Of a stretch of 64,000 bases of DNA, positions 15,305-24,619 are shown piece after piece. Source of the stretch: Pseudomonas sp. PDM04 (GTDB taxonomy: Bacteria > Pseudomonadota > Gammaproteobacteria > Pseudomonadales > Pseudomonadaceae); contig NZ_JACVAI010000005.1 of the NCBI RefSeq assembly GCF_014851765.1, forward strand, positions 248,001-312,000, in the 5' to 3' direction. The notes beneath the pieces were generated by a model that saw only the letters and a list, made by a program, of their open reading frames with translations, did not search any database and had not been told where the DNA came from. Position numbers and translations under genes: made by a program. The first letter of the stretch is position 1. Every line of letters starts with the position of its first letter.

Positions 15305-17743
15305 TCAGAACAAATCGATCGGTGCCGATTCGTCTGCCGGCAGCGGGCTGCCCGGTGCGCTGCCGTTGCCCAGTTCGTTCACCGATGGGGGCGTGTCTTC
15401 GGCCTTGAACAGTTCGAAGTACGCGCCAGGTGTGCTTGGGGACGCAGCGCGGCCACTGATCGGGTCCACCCGCAGGCTGAGGATGCCTTCCGGTTCCGGC
15501 TGGGTGTGTGGCGGCTTGTCCTTGAGGGCGGCGGACATGTAGTTCATCCAGATCGGCAGGGCGACGGTGCCACCAAACTCGCGCTTGCCGAGGCTTTCCG
15601 GTTGGTCGAAACCGGTCCAGACGGTGGTCACGTAGTCCGCGTTGTACCCGGAGAACCAGGCGTCCTTGGATTCGTTGGTGGTACCGGTCTTGCCGGCGAT
15701 GTCGGAGCGACCCATGGCCAGGGCTCGGCGACCGGTGCCGAGCTTGATCACGTCCTGGAGCATGCTGTTGAGGATGTAGGTGGTTCGGCCATCGACAATG
15801 CGCTCGGCCACGGCCGGTGCCTGCGGGACCGGCTGGCCCGTTGCTTCGCCCGGTGTTGCGTCGACCGTGAACGCTTGCGCGGCCGGCGCGGCAATGCCGT
15901 CCGAGGCGGCATCGCCTTTCGGCACGCTCGGCGGGTTGGCCACGAAGAGCGTGTCGCCATTACGACTTTCGATCTTGTCGATGATGAACGGGGTGATCTT
16001 GTAGCCGCCGTTGGCAAAGGTGCTCCAGCCAGTGGCGATCTCCATCGGCGTCAGCGTCGCGGTGCCCAGGGCCAGGGACAGGTTGCGCGGCAGGTCCTGC
16101 TTGTTGAAGCCGAACTTGCTGATGTAGTCGATGGTGCGGTCGACGCCCAGCGCCTGCAACAGGCGGATCGACACCAGGTTGCGCGACTTGTACAGCGCTT
16201 CGCGCAGGCGGATCGGGCCGAGGAAGGTGTTGGTGTCGTTCTTCGGGCGCCACACCTTGTCCAGGTACTCGTCGACGAACACGATCGGGGCGTCGTTCAC
16301 CAGGCTGGCGGCGGTGTAGCCATTGTCCAGTGCAGCGCTGTAGACGAATGGCTTGAAGCTCGAACCTGGCTGGCGCTTGGCCTGCATGGCGCGGTTGTAA
16401 TTACTCTGCTCGAAGGCGAAGCCGCCGACCAGCGAACGAATCGCGCCGTTCTGTGGATCAAGGGAAACCAGTGCGCCTTGTGCCTGTGGGATCTGGCTGA
16501 ACTTCAGCGAGTTGTCCGGTTGGCGCTGCACGCGAATCAGGTCGCCGACCTGGGCCACGTCCGACGGCTGCTTGGGGTTGGCGCCCATGCTGTTGGTGTT
16601 CAGGAATGGCCGCGCCCACTTCATGCTGTCCCAGCCGACATGCTCGCTGCCGGTGCGGGTCAGGACTTGCAGGCCGGTTTTGTCGACCTGGGTGACGATG
16701 GCTGGCTCGAGGCTGCTGATCGTGCGCTGCTTGGTCAGTTCGCTGGCCCAGGCTTCACGTGTCTTGCCCGGCAGACGCGACTCGGGGCCGCGATAACCAT
16801 GGCGCTGGTCGTAGGTCATCAAGCCTTCGTGAAGTGCGTTGTTGGCCATTTCCTGCAGGTTGCTCGGCACCGTGGTGGTGACGCGGAAACCCTCGGTATA
16901 CGCGTCGCTGCCATAGCGGCCGACCATCTCGGCACGGGCCATTTCCGCGATGTAGGGGGCGTTCACTTCCGGGGTCGGCACGTGATAGCTGGCATTCAGC
17001 GGTTCATTGATCGCTGCGGTGTAGTCGCTTTCGCTGATTTTCCCGAGTTTGTACATCCGCCCCAGGATCCAGTCGCGACGTTCCTTGCTGCGCGCCGGAT
17101 TGGCCAGCGGGTTGAACCGCGAGGGCGCTTTTGGCAGGCCGGCAATCATTGCCATCTGCGCCAGGCTGACATCACGGATCGACTTGCCGTAGTAAACCTG
17201 CGCCGCCGCCTCAATGCCGTAGGCCCGGTTACCCAGGTAGATCTTGTTGACGTACAGTTCCAGGATCTCGTCCTTGGTCAGTTGCCGTTCGATCTGCAGG
17301 GCGAGGAGGATTTCCGTGGTTTTGCGAGAAAAGCTGCGTTCGCTGGTCAGGAAGAAGTTCTTCGCGACCTGCATGGTGATGGTACTGCCGCCGGACTGAA
17401 TGTGACCGCTCTTGACCAATTGCGTGGCCGCACGCATCAGGCTGCTCGGGTCGACACCATAATGGTTGGCAAAATTGTCGTCTTCGGCGCTCAGCAGCGC
17501 ATTGATGAAATTGGGGGGAATGTCGGCGAAACGGATCGGCGTGCGGCGCATTTCGCCAAATTCTGCGATCAACTTGTCATCGCTGCTGTAAACCCGCAGA
17601 GGAATCTGCAACTGAATGCTTCTCAAAGCCTCCACAGACGGCAATCCGGGGCTAAGGTAAAGAAATGCACCGCTCAGACCCAGAAGCAGTCCGCAGAAAA
17701 CGGCGACGATGGACCAACCGAAAAATTTCAGCAGACGAATCAA
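15305..17743 (-). CDS. ponA: Penicillin-binding protein 1A
   Basis: Bifunctional peptidoglycan glycosyltransferase/transpeptidase of about 812 residues. A membrane anchor (MIRLLKFFGWSIVAVFC..) is followed by the glycosyltransferase domain (AEDDNF with catalytic Glu87; GGSTITMQVAKN), an OB-like insert, and the transpeptidase domain with SSFK (Ser461) and KTGTTN. The start chosen is TTG at 17743, where similarity to Pseudomonas PBP1A begins; an ATG at 17821 would add 26 residues (MSSAGRSPQY..) and cannot be excluded, as neither has a strong ribosome site. Divergent from pilM, as in P. aeruginosa. Confidence 0.92.
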   Translation of the reverse strand: MIRLLKFFGWSIVAVFCGLLLGLSGAFLYLSPGLPSVEALRSIQLQIPLRVYSSDDKLIAEFGEMRRTPIRFADIPPNFINALLSAEDDNFANHYGVDPSSLMRAATQLVKSGHIQSGGSTITMQVAKNFFLTSERSFSRKTTEILLALQIERQLTKDEILELYVNKIYLGNRAYGIEAAAQVYYGKSIRDVSLAQMAMIAGLPKAPSRFNPLANPARSKERRDWILGRMYKLGKISESDYTAAINEPLNASYHVPTPEVNAPYIAEMARAEMVGRYGSDAYTEGFRVTTTVPSNLQEMANNALHEGLMTYDQRHGYRGPESRLPGKTREAWASELTKQRTISSLEPAIVTQVDKTGLQVLTRTGSEHVGWDSMKWARPFLNTNSMGANPKQPSDVAQVGDLIRVQRQPDNSLKFSQIPQAQGALVSLDPQNGAIRSLVGGFAFEQSNYNRAMQAKRQPGSSFKPFVYSAALDNGYTAASLVNDAPIVFVDEYLDKVWRPKNDTNTFLGPIRLREALYKSRNLVSIRLLQALGVDRTIDYISKFGFNKQDLPRNLSLALGTATLTPMEIATGWSTFANGGYKITPFIIDKIESRNGDTLFVANPPSVPKGDAASDGIAAPAAQAFTVDATPGEATGQPVPQAPAVAERIVDGRTTYILNSMLQDVIKLGTGRRALAMGRSDIAGKTGTTNESKDAWFSGYNADYVTTVWTGFDQPESLGKREFGGTVALPIWMNYMSAALKDKPPHTQPEPEGILSLRVDPISGRAASPSTPGAYFELFKAEDTPPSVNELGNGSAPGSPLPADESAPIDLF

Positions 17744-17845
17744 GGTGTTGGGATATCCAGGGCAAAGAATGAGTGAGGCATCAGGGTTCAGATACTGAGG
17801 AGAACGACCCGCGCTTGACATGAATAGCGGAAAAAAACGTTGGGC

Positions 17846-17851
17846 ATTATA
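17846..17851 (-). promoter_or_regulatory. -10 element for ponA
   Basis: A perfect TATAAT on the minus strand. A matching -35 at the usual distance is not evident. Transcription would begin near 17839, about 96 bases before the preferred ponA start, which argues against neither start codon. Confidence 0.35.
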
Positions 17852-17959
17852 AGCATTTTTCCATCGGGGGCGTCATTTGCGCTGCTGTCAAGACAGATGG
17901 TTGGAACGCAATGGACATTACAGAGTCCGTAACTCACGGAAAGTCATAGGGAATTGGTA

Positions 17960-19024
17960 GTGCTGGGACTCTTCAATAAAAAGGCCAATCTGCTGTTGGG
18001 GATCGACATCAGCTCCACGTCGGTAAAGCTTCTTGAGTTGAGCCGCCAGGGCGACCGCTACCGGGTCGAAGCCTATGCGGTAGAGCCGCTGCCCGCCAAT
18101 GCGGTGGTCGAGAAGAATATTGCCGAGCTCGAGGGCGTGGGTCAGGCACTCACTCGTGTGTTGCTCAAGGCCCGGACCGGCCTCAGGAATGTCGCGGTGG
18201 CGGTGGCCGGGTCGGCGGTGATCACCAAGACCATCGAGATGGACGCCGGGCTTTCCGATGACGACATGGAAAACCAGCTGAAGATCGAGGCCGACCAGTA
18301 CATCCCTTACCCACTGGACGAAGTCGCCATCGACTTCGAGGTCCAGGGCGCGTCGGCGCGCAGCCCCGAGCGGGTGAATGTGCTGCTGGCAGCCTGTCGC
18401 AAGGAAAACGTCGAAGTCCGCGAAGCCGCCCTTGCGCTGGCCGGGCTGACCGCCCGGGTGGTCGATGTCGAGGCCTACGCACTGGAGCGCGCCTTCGGTT
18501 TGCTGACCGGGCACCTGGCCGCCTCCCGGGAGCAACTGACAGTGGCCGTGGTCGACATCGGTGCGACGATGACCACCCTCAGCGTCCTGCACAACGGCCG
18601 CATCATCTACACCCGTGAACAATTGTTCGGCGGGCGCCAGCTGACTGAAGAGATCCAGCGCCGCTACGGCCTGACGTTCGAGCAGGCGGGCCTTGCCAAG
18701 AAACAGGGCGGTCTGCCGGACGATTACGTCAGCGAAGTCTTGCAGCCGTTCCGTGACGCACTGGTGCAGCAAGTGTCGCGTTCGTTGCAGTTCTTCTTTG
18801 CCTCCGGCCAGTACAACGCCGTCGATCACATACTGCTGGCAGGCGGTACCGCATCGGTGCCAGGGCTGGACCGCCTGATCGAGCAGCGGCTTGGCACGCC
18901 GACCCAGGTGGCCAACCCCTTCTCGGACATGGCGCTGAGCAGCAAGGTCAATGCCGGGGCGCTGGCCAGCGATGCGCCGGCGCTGATGATCGCCTGCGGA
19001 CTGGCCCTCAGGAGTTTCGACTGA
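17960..19024 (+). CDS. pilM: Type IV pilus assembly ATPase-fold protein PilM
   Basis: A 354-residue actin/FtsA-like cytoplasmic protein that binds the N-terminus of PilN in the pilus alignment complex. The GTG at 17960 is preceded by AGGGAA six bases upstream and gives MLGLFNKKANLLLGIDISST, the family start; an in-frame TTG at 17954 is less likely. The phosphate-binding motif GIDISSTSVKLL and VVDIGATMTT are visible. First gene of pilMNOPQ; its stop overlaps the pilN start (TGATG). Confidence 0.96.
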   Translation: MLGLFNKKANLLLGIDISSTSVKLLELSRQGDRYRVEAYAVEPLPANAVVEKNIAELEGVGQALTRVLLKARTGLRNVAVAVAGSAVITKTIEMDAGLSDDDMENQLKIEADQYIPYPLDEVAIDFEVQGASARSPERVNVLLAACRKENVEVREAALALAGLTARVVDVEAYALERAFGLLTGHLAASREQLTVAVVDIGATMTTLSVLHNGRIIYTREQLFGGRQLTEEIQRRYGLTFEQAGLAKKQGGLPDDYVSEVLQPFRDALVQQVSRSLQFFFASGQYNAVDHILLAGGTASVPGLDRLIEQRLGTPTQVANPFSDMALSSKVNAGALASDAPALMIACGLALRSFD

Positions 19025-19590
19025 TGGCACGGATCAACCTTTTACCCTGGCGCGAAGAGCTGCGCGAACACCGCCGCAAGCGTTTTTTGCTGGCGCTGGC
19101 CGGCGTGCTGGTGGGATCGATCGGTGCGGTGCTGATCGCCGGTCAGGCCATCAGTGGCGCCATCGATCGACAGATTGCCCGAAACAACTACATCGGCCAG
19201 CAGATTGTCGGGGTCGACGAGCGCATCAAGCAGATCAGCGACCTCAAGGCCCGGCGCCAGCAACTGCTCGAGCGCATGCGCATCATTCAGGACCTGCAAG
19301 GCAATCGCCCGATCAGCGGGCGAATCTTCGATCAGTTGGCGCGAACCTTGCCGGAAGGGGTGTATTTCACCGAGGTGAAAATGGAGGGCAAGACCCTGTC
19401 CATTGTCGGCGCGGCAGAATCGAACAATCGCGTGTCCGACCTGATGCGCAACCTGGATGCGTCGGACTGGTTCGACGCGCCCACCCTGACGGAAGTCAAG
19501 GCGACCACCGCTGGCCAGCTGGACCAGGCCAACGTCTTCCAGTTGACCGTTCGTCAAACCCAGCCAGTTGCCGGGGAGGGCGTTCAATGA
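19024..19590 (+). CDS. pilN: Type IV pilus alignment protein PilN
   Basis: A 188-residue bitopic inner-membrane protein. The cytoplasmic N-terminus MARINLLPWRE is the INLLP motif that docks into PilM; a membrane helix spans about 20-43, followed by a coiled coil and a ferredoxin-like periplasmic domain. It pairs with PilO. Start and stop overlap both neighbours. Confidence 0.95.
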   Translation: MARINLLPWREELREHRRKRFLLALAGVLVGSIGAVLIAGQAISGAIDRQIARNNYIGQQIVGVDERIKQISDLKARRQQLLERMRIIQDLQGNRPISGRIFDQLARTLPEGVYFTEVKMEGKTLSIVGAAESNNRVSDLMRNLDASDWFDAPTLTEVKATTAGQLDQANVFQLTVRQTQPVAGEGVQ

Positions 19591-20210
19591 GCCTGGCGGA
19601 ATGGTTCGAGGGGCTGCGCAAGATCGATATCAACGACCTGGATACCAACAACATGGGGTCCTGGCCCCCCGCCATCAAGGCCGTGGTGGGCATCCTGTTG
19701 ATGATCCTGGTGCTTGCGCTGGGCTACAACTTCTCCGTCAGCGATCTTGAGAGCCAGCTGCAGCTCAAGCGAGAGGAAGAGTCGACGCTCAAGGAGCAAT
19801 TCGCGACCAAGGTGCACATGGCCGCGAACCTGGAACTGTATGTCCAGCAGATGAAGGAGATGGAGAACTCCTTTGGCGTGCTGTTACGGCAGTTGCCCAG
19901 CGATACCGAAGTGCCTGGCTTGCTGGAGGACATCACCCGGACCGGGCTCGGCAGCGGGCTGGAGTTCGAGGAAATCAAGCTGCTGCCCGAAGTCACCCAA
20001 CAGTTCTATATCGAACTGCCGATCCAGATTACCGTGACGGGCGCCTATCACGACCTCGCCACGTTCGTCAGCGGGGTGGCCGGTTTGCCGCGCATCGTCA
20101 CCCTGCATGACTTCGACATCGCGCCGGTCGACCCCGAAGGTGGCCCGAAATTGCGCATGAGCATCCTGGCCAAGACCTATCGCTACAACGACAAGGGGCT
20201 GCAGAAATGA
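19587..20210 (+). CDS. pilO: Type IV pilus alignment protein PilO
   Basis: A 207-residue bitopic protein with a cytoplasmic N-terminus, one helix at about 28-50, coiled coil at about 55-95 and a periplasmic ferredoxin-like domain. It forms heterodimers with PilN and binds PilP. Overlaps pilN and pilP by ATGA at each side. Confidence 0.95.
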   Translation: MSLAEWFEGLRKIDINDLDTNNMGSWPPAIKAVVGILLMILVLALGYNFSVSDLESQLQLKREEESTLKEQFATKVHMAANLELYVQQMKEMENSFGVLLRQLPSDTEVPGLLEDITRTGLGSGLEFEEIKLLPEVTQQFYIELPIQITVTGAYHDLATFVSGVAGLPRIVTLHDFDIAPVDPEGGPKLRMSILAKTYRYNDKGLQK

Positions 20211-20734
20211 GCCTGATTCGTACAGTGGCGATGATCGCGGCGCTGGTTGTCCTCTCCGGCTGTGGCAGCGGCAGTGATTTTCAGGACCTGGATGCCTACA
20301 TGAACGAAATGCGCCTGCGTGCGCCGGGCAAGATTGAACCAACGCCGACGTTTCGGTCTTACCCCACGTTCACCTACAACGCCTCGAACCTGCGAAGCCC
20401 GTTTTCCCGGCAGGTCAGGGTCGATCTGGCGGGCCGGCAACACGGCTCGCGCAACGTCAAGCCCGACCCCAATCGGGTGAAACAATACCTCGAAGGCTTC
20501 AACATCGAGCAGTTTGAAATGGTCGGCACCCTTTCCAATGCCACGGGCTCCTTTGCGCTCCTGCGCGGGGCGGGTGGTGTGCATCGGTTGAAAGTCGGTG
20601 ATTACCTGGGGCGTAACGATGGACGGATCGTCGCCATCAGCAGCTCGCAAGTCGATGTGGTCGAAATCGTTCCCGATGGCCAGGGCGCCTGGCTGGAGCG
20701 GCCGCGGACCATCCCTTTGAAAGAGCACTCATAG
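20207..20734 (+). CDS. pilP: Type IV pilus lipoprotein PilP
   Basis: A 175-residue inner-membrane lipoprotein; lipobox LSGC with the acylated Cys at about residue 19. A disordered region binding PilN/PilO is followed by a beta-domain (about 90-165) that contacts the secretin PilQ. Starts within the pilO stop (ATGA); 13 bases separate it from pilQ. Confidence 0.95.
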   Translation: MSLIRTVAMIAALVVLSGCGSGSDFQDLDAYMNEMRLRAPGKIEPTPTFRSYPTFTYNASNLRSPFSRQVRVDLAGRQHGSRNVKPDPNRVKQYLEGFNIEQFEMVGTLSNATGSFALLRGAGGVHRLKVGDYLGRNDGRIVAISSSQVDVVEIVPDGQGAWLERPRTIPLKEHS

Positions 20735-20747
20735 TGGAACTCGAATA

Positions 20748-22835
20748 ATGAACAGGATTTTCGCAACCTTCGGAATTTCGCTATGGATAGCGTTGATGTC
20801 ACCGATGGTACAGGCGGCCAACCTCAAGGCGCTGGATGTGGCGGCGCTGCCGGGTGACCGTGTCGAGTTGAAGTTGTCATTCGATGGGCCGCCGCCGCAG
20901 CCCCAGGGCTATACGACCGAGCAGCCCGCCAGGATTGCGCTGGACCTGCCCGGCGTTGTCAGCCAGCTGGCGAGCAAGACCCGCGACCTGGGCGGCGGCA
21001 ATGCGCGCAGCGCCACGGTGGTCGAGGCCAAGGGGCGCGCGCGGCTGATCATCAACCTGACCCAGCTGACGCCGTATACCGCCAGGGTCGAAGGCAATCA
21101 GGTCGTGGTGGTGGTCGGGCGTGGTGCCAATACCCAGGCCGTGACCTCCGCCCCCAGGCCATCACGGGCCGCCACGGCCACGGCGGCGCCAGCCAAAAGC
21201 TATGCGCCGGTGAGCAAGGCGATTCGCGGCGTGGATTTCCAGCGCGGTACCCAGGGGGAAGGCAACGTCGTCATCGACCTCTCCGATCCGTCCATCGCAC
21301 CGGACATCCAGGAGCGCGAGGGCAAGATTGTCCTGGGCTTCGCCAGGACCCAACTGCCGGAACCCTTGCGGGTGCGCCTGGACGTCAAGGATTTCGCCAC
21401 GCCTGTGCAATTCGTCAACGCCAGCGCCACGGGTGACCGGGCGAACATCGTCATCGAACCCAGCGGGGCGTTCGACTATTCGACCTATCAGACCGACAAC
21501 AAGCTGACCGTCAGCGTCCGTCCGATGACTGTCGACGATTTGCAGAAGCGAAACGCCGAGCGTTTCGCCTACAGCGGTGAAAAGCTCTCGCTGAATTTCC
21601 AGGACATCGACGTGCGCTCGGTGCTGCAACTGATCGCCGACTTCACCAACCTCAACCTGGTCGCCAGCGATACGGTGCAGGGTGGCATCACCCTGCGCCT
21701 GCAAAATGTGCCATGGGATCAGGCGCTCGACCTGGTGCTCAAGACCAAGGGGCTGGACAAGCGCAAGATCGGTAACGTGTTGCTGGTGGCGCCGGCCGAC
21801 GAGATTGCCGCCCGCGAGCGCCAGGAACTGGAGTCGCAAAAGCAGATCGCCGAACTGGCGCCGTTGCGCCGGGAGCTGCTGCAGGTCAATTACGCCAAGG
21901 CGGCGGACATCGCCAAGTTGTTCCAGTCGGTGACCAGTGCCGAGGCGAAGGTCGACGAGCGTGGGTCGATCACCGTCGACGAGCGGACCAACAACATCAT
22001 TGCCTACCAGACCCAGGACCGTCTCGACGAATTGCGCAGGATCGTTGCGCAACTGGATATCCCGGTGCGACAGGTCATGATCGAGGCGCGGATCGTCGAA
22101 GCCAACGTCGACTACGACAAGAGCCTGGGCGTGCGCTGGGGTGGCTCGGTGCAGAACAAGGGCAACTGGAACACGTCCGGTGTCAGCAACGGTGCCAATG
22201 CCTCGTCGACCATCGGCACACCGGGCAGCACCAGCACCAATTCGCCCTTTGTCGACATGGGCACCTCGGCCAACACCTCGGGGATCGGCATCGCGTTCAT
22301 CACCGACAACGTGCTGCTGGACCTCGAACTGACCGCCATGGAAAAAACCGGCAACGGCGAAATCGTCTCGCAGCCCAAGGTGGTCACGTCCGACAAGGAA
22401 ACCGCGAAAATCCTCAAGGGTACCGAGATCCCGTACCAAGAGGCCGCTTCCAGCGGTGCCACTTCGGTATCGTTCAAGGAGGCCTCGCTGTCGCTGGAAG
22501 TGACGCCGCAAATCACACCGGACAACCGGATCATCATGGAGGTCAAGGTCACCAAGGACGAACCGGACTACCTCAACAAGGTGCAGGATGTACCGCCGAT
22601 CAAGAAAAACGAGGTCAACGCCAAGGTCCTGGTCAACGACGGCGAGACCATCGTGATCGGTGGGGTTTTCTCAAATACTCAGAGCAAGGTTGTAGATAAG
22701 GTGCCATTTCTTGGCGATGTGCCGTATCTTGGCCGCCTTTTCCGGCGTGACGTGGTTTCGGAGAAAAAATCCGAGCTGCTGGTCTTTCTCACTCCGCGTA
22801 TCATGAACAATCAGGCGATTGCTGTGAGTCATTGA
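20748..22835 (+). CDS. pilQ: Type IV pilus outer-membrane secretin PilQ
   Basis: A 695-residue secretin with a signal peptide (cleavage after MVQA, about residue 24), two AMIN domains (about 27-240) that bind peptidoglycan, an STN/secretin N0-N1 region (about 280-430) and the C-terminal secretin beta-domain with VPFLGDVPYLGRLF near the end. It forms the outer-membrane channel for the pilus. A low-complexity Asn/Ser/Gly stretch at about 470-510 lies in the gate region. Last gene of the pil operon; aroK starts four bases later. Confidence 0.96.
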   Translation: MNRIFATFGISLWIALMSPMVQAANLKALDVAALPGDRVELKLSFDGPPPQPQGYTTEQPARIALDLPGVVSQLASKTRDLGGGNARSATVVEAKGRARLIINLTQLTPYTARVEGNQVVVVVGRGANTQAVTSAPRPSRAATATAAPAKSYAPVSKAIRGVDFQRGTQGEGNVVIDLSDPSIAPDIQEREGKIVLGFARTQLPEPLRVRLDVKDFATPVQFVNASATGDRANIVIEPSGAFDYSTYQTDNKLTVSVRPMTVDDLQKRNAERFAYSGEKLSLNFQDIDVRSVLQLIADFTNLNLVASDTVQGGITLRLQNVPWDQALDLVLKTKGLDKRKIGNVLLVAPADEIAARERQELESQKQIAELAPLRRELLQVNYAKAADIAKLFQSVTSAEAKVDERGSITVDERTNNIIAYQTQDRLDELRRIVAQLDIPVRQVMIEARIVEANVDYDKSLGVRWGGSVQNKGNWNTSGVSNGANASSTIGTPGSTSTNSPFVDMGTSANTSGIGIAFITDNVLLDLELTAMEKTGNGEIVSQPKVVTSDKETAKILKGTEIPYQEAASSGATSVSFKEASLSLEVTPQITPDNRIIMEVKVTKDEPDYLNKVQDVPPIKKNEVNAKVLVNDGETIVIGGVFSNTQSKVVDKVPFLGDVPYLGRLFRRDVVSEKKSELLVFLTPRIMNNQAIAVSH

Positions 22836-22839
22836 TTCT

Positions 22840-23358
22840 GTGCGAAATTTGATTCTTGTTGGACCGATGGGGGCTGGAAAGAGCACCATCGGCCGGTTGC
22901 TGGCGAAAGAGCTGCGCCTGCCGTTCAAAGATTCCGATAAGGAAATTGAATTGCGCACGGGCGCGAATATCCCGTGGATTTTCGACAAGGAAGGCGAACC
23001 GGGCTTCCGTGACCGCGAGCAGGCGATGATCGCCGAACTGTGCGGCTGCGATGGCGTGGTGTTGGCCACCGGCGGCGGTGCGGTCATGCGCGAAGCCAAT
23101 CGTCGGGCCCTGCACGCCGGTGGTCGGGTGGTTTACCTGCACGCTTCCGTTGAGCAGCAGGTCGGTCGCACGGCCCGGGATCGCAATCGACCCCTGCTGC
23201 GTACCGCCGATCCGGCCAAGACCCTGCGGGATTTGCTGGCGTTGCGCGATCCGCTGTACCGGGAGATCGCCGACCTGGTGGTGGAAACCGACGAGCGACC
23301 ACCGCGAATGGTCGTGCTCGACATTCTTGAGCGCCTGAACCAACTGCCTCCCCGTTAA
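22840..23358 (+). CDS. aroK: Shikimate kinase
   Basis: A 172-residue P-loop kinase making shikimate 3-phosphate. Walker A GPMGAGKST at 8-16, the shikimate-binding DSDKEIE-type segment and the GGGAV motif are seen. The start is GTG at 22840, four bases after the pilQ stop, so expression is tied to the pilus operon, as in other pseudomonads. Confidence 0.96.
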   Translation: MRNLILVGPMGAGKSTIGRLLAKELRLPFKDSDKEIELRTGANIPWIFDKEGEPGFRDREQAMIAELCGCDGVVLATGGGAVMREANRRALHAGGRVVYLHASVEQQVGRTARDRNRPLLRTADPAKTLRDLLALRDPLYREIADLVVETDERPPRMVVLDILERLNQLPPR

Positions 23359-23508
23359 AGCGCGGCGCGAAATGCGCTATCCTCGGCGTCCTGCCACGAC
23401 CGCCCAAGTTGTGGCGGATGGCTACCGAACGGCGTCACACCAGCAGATGCCGTGGACATTCGATAACTTCGGGCAGGACGCCTGATTCCATCTTCACTGT
23501 GGGGACAC

Positions 23509-24609
23509 ATGCAGACACTCAAGGTCGATCTAGGCGAGCGCAGCTACCCGATTCACATTGGCGAAGGTTTGTTGGATCAACCCGAGCTGCTGGCCCCGCA
23601 CATTCGCGGACGGCAAGTGGCGATCATCTCCAACGAAACCGTTGCGCCGCTCTATCTCGAACGTCTGACCCGCAGCCTGGCGCAGTTCTCGGTGATTTCG
23701 GTGGTGTTGCCCGACGGCGAGGCCTTCAAGAACTGGGAAACCCTGCAACAGATTTTCGATGGCCTGCTGACCGCACGCCATGATCGCCGCACCACGGTCA
23801 TCGCCCTCGGCGGCGGCGTCATCGGCGACATGGCCGGCTTTGCTGCCGCCTGTTACCAGCGTGGCGTCGATTTCATCCAGATTCCGACCACGCTGCTGTC
23901 GCAGGTCGACTCCTCGGTGGGCGGCAAGACCGGGATCAATCATCCGCTGGGCAAGAACATGGTCGGCGCCTTCTATCAGCCCAATGTGGTGCTGATCGAT
24001 ACCGCCTCCCTCAATACATTGCCGGCCCGCGAGTTGTCCGCCGGGCTGGCGGAAGTCATCAAGTACGGGCTGATCTGCGACGAACCGTTCCTCACCTGGC
24101 TCGAAGAAAACGTCGATCGCCTGCGCGCCCTGGACCAGGTCGCCCTGACCTATGCGATCGAACGTTCCTGCGCGGCCAAGGCGGCTGTGGTCGGTGCCGA
24201 CGAGAAGGAAACCGGCGTTCGTGCCACCTTGAACCTTGGTCACACCTTCGGCCACGCCATCGAAACTCACATGGGGTATGGTGTGTGGCTACACGGCGAG
24301 GCCGTCGCTGCTGGCACTGTAATGGCCTTGGAGATGTCCTCGCGCCTGGGCTGGATCAGCGAGCAGGAACGTGATCGCGGCATTCGCCTGTTCCAGCGTG
24401 CCGGCCTGCCGGTCATCCCGCCTGAAGAGATGACTGAGGCCGATTTTCTCGAACACATGGCAATTGACAAGAAAGTGATCGACGGTCGTTTGCGCCTGGT
24501 GCTGCTGCGCCACATGGGCGAAGCGGTGGTGACCGACGATTATCCGAAAGAGGTTCTACAGGCCACGCTGGGAGCGGATTACCGCGCCCTGGCTCAGCTT
24601 AAAGGTTGA
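23509..24609 (+). CDS. aroB: 3-dehydroquinate synthase
   Basis: A 366-residue NAD- and zinc-dependent cyclase converting DAHP to 3-dehydroquinate. GGGVIGDMAGFAA (NAD binding), KTGINHPLGKN and the zinc ligands in GLAEVIKYG and GHTFGHAIE are present. ATG with GGGG just upstream. About 150 bases after aroK; damX follows by 10 bases. Confidence 0.97.
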   Translation: MQTLKVDLGERSYPIHIGEGLLDQPELLAPHIRGRQVAIISNETVAPLYLERLTRSLAQFSVISVVLPDGEAFKNWETLQQIFDGLLTARHDRRTTVIALGGGVIGDMAGFAAACYQRGVDFIQIPTTLLSQVDSSVGGKTGINHPLGKNMVGAFYQPNVVLIDTASLNTLPARELSAGLAEVIKYGLICDEPFLTWLEENVDRLRALDQVALTYAIERSCAAKAAVVGADEKETGVRATLNLGHTFGHAIETHMGYGVWLHGEAVAAGTVMALEMSSRLGWISEQERDRGIRLFQRAGLPVIPPEEMTEADFLEHMAIDKKVIDGRLRLVLLRHMGEAVVTDDYPKEVLQATLGADYRALAQLKG

Positions 24610-24619
24610 TAAGATCCCG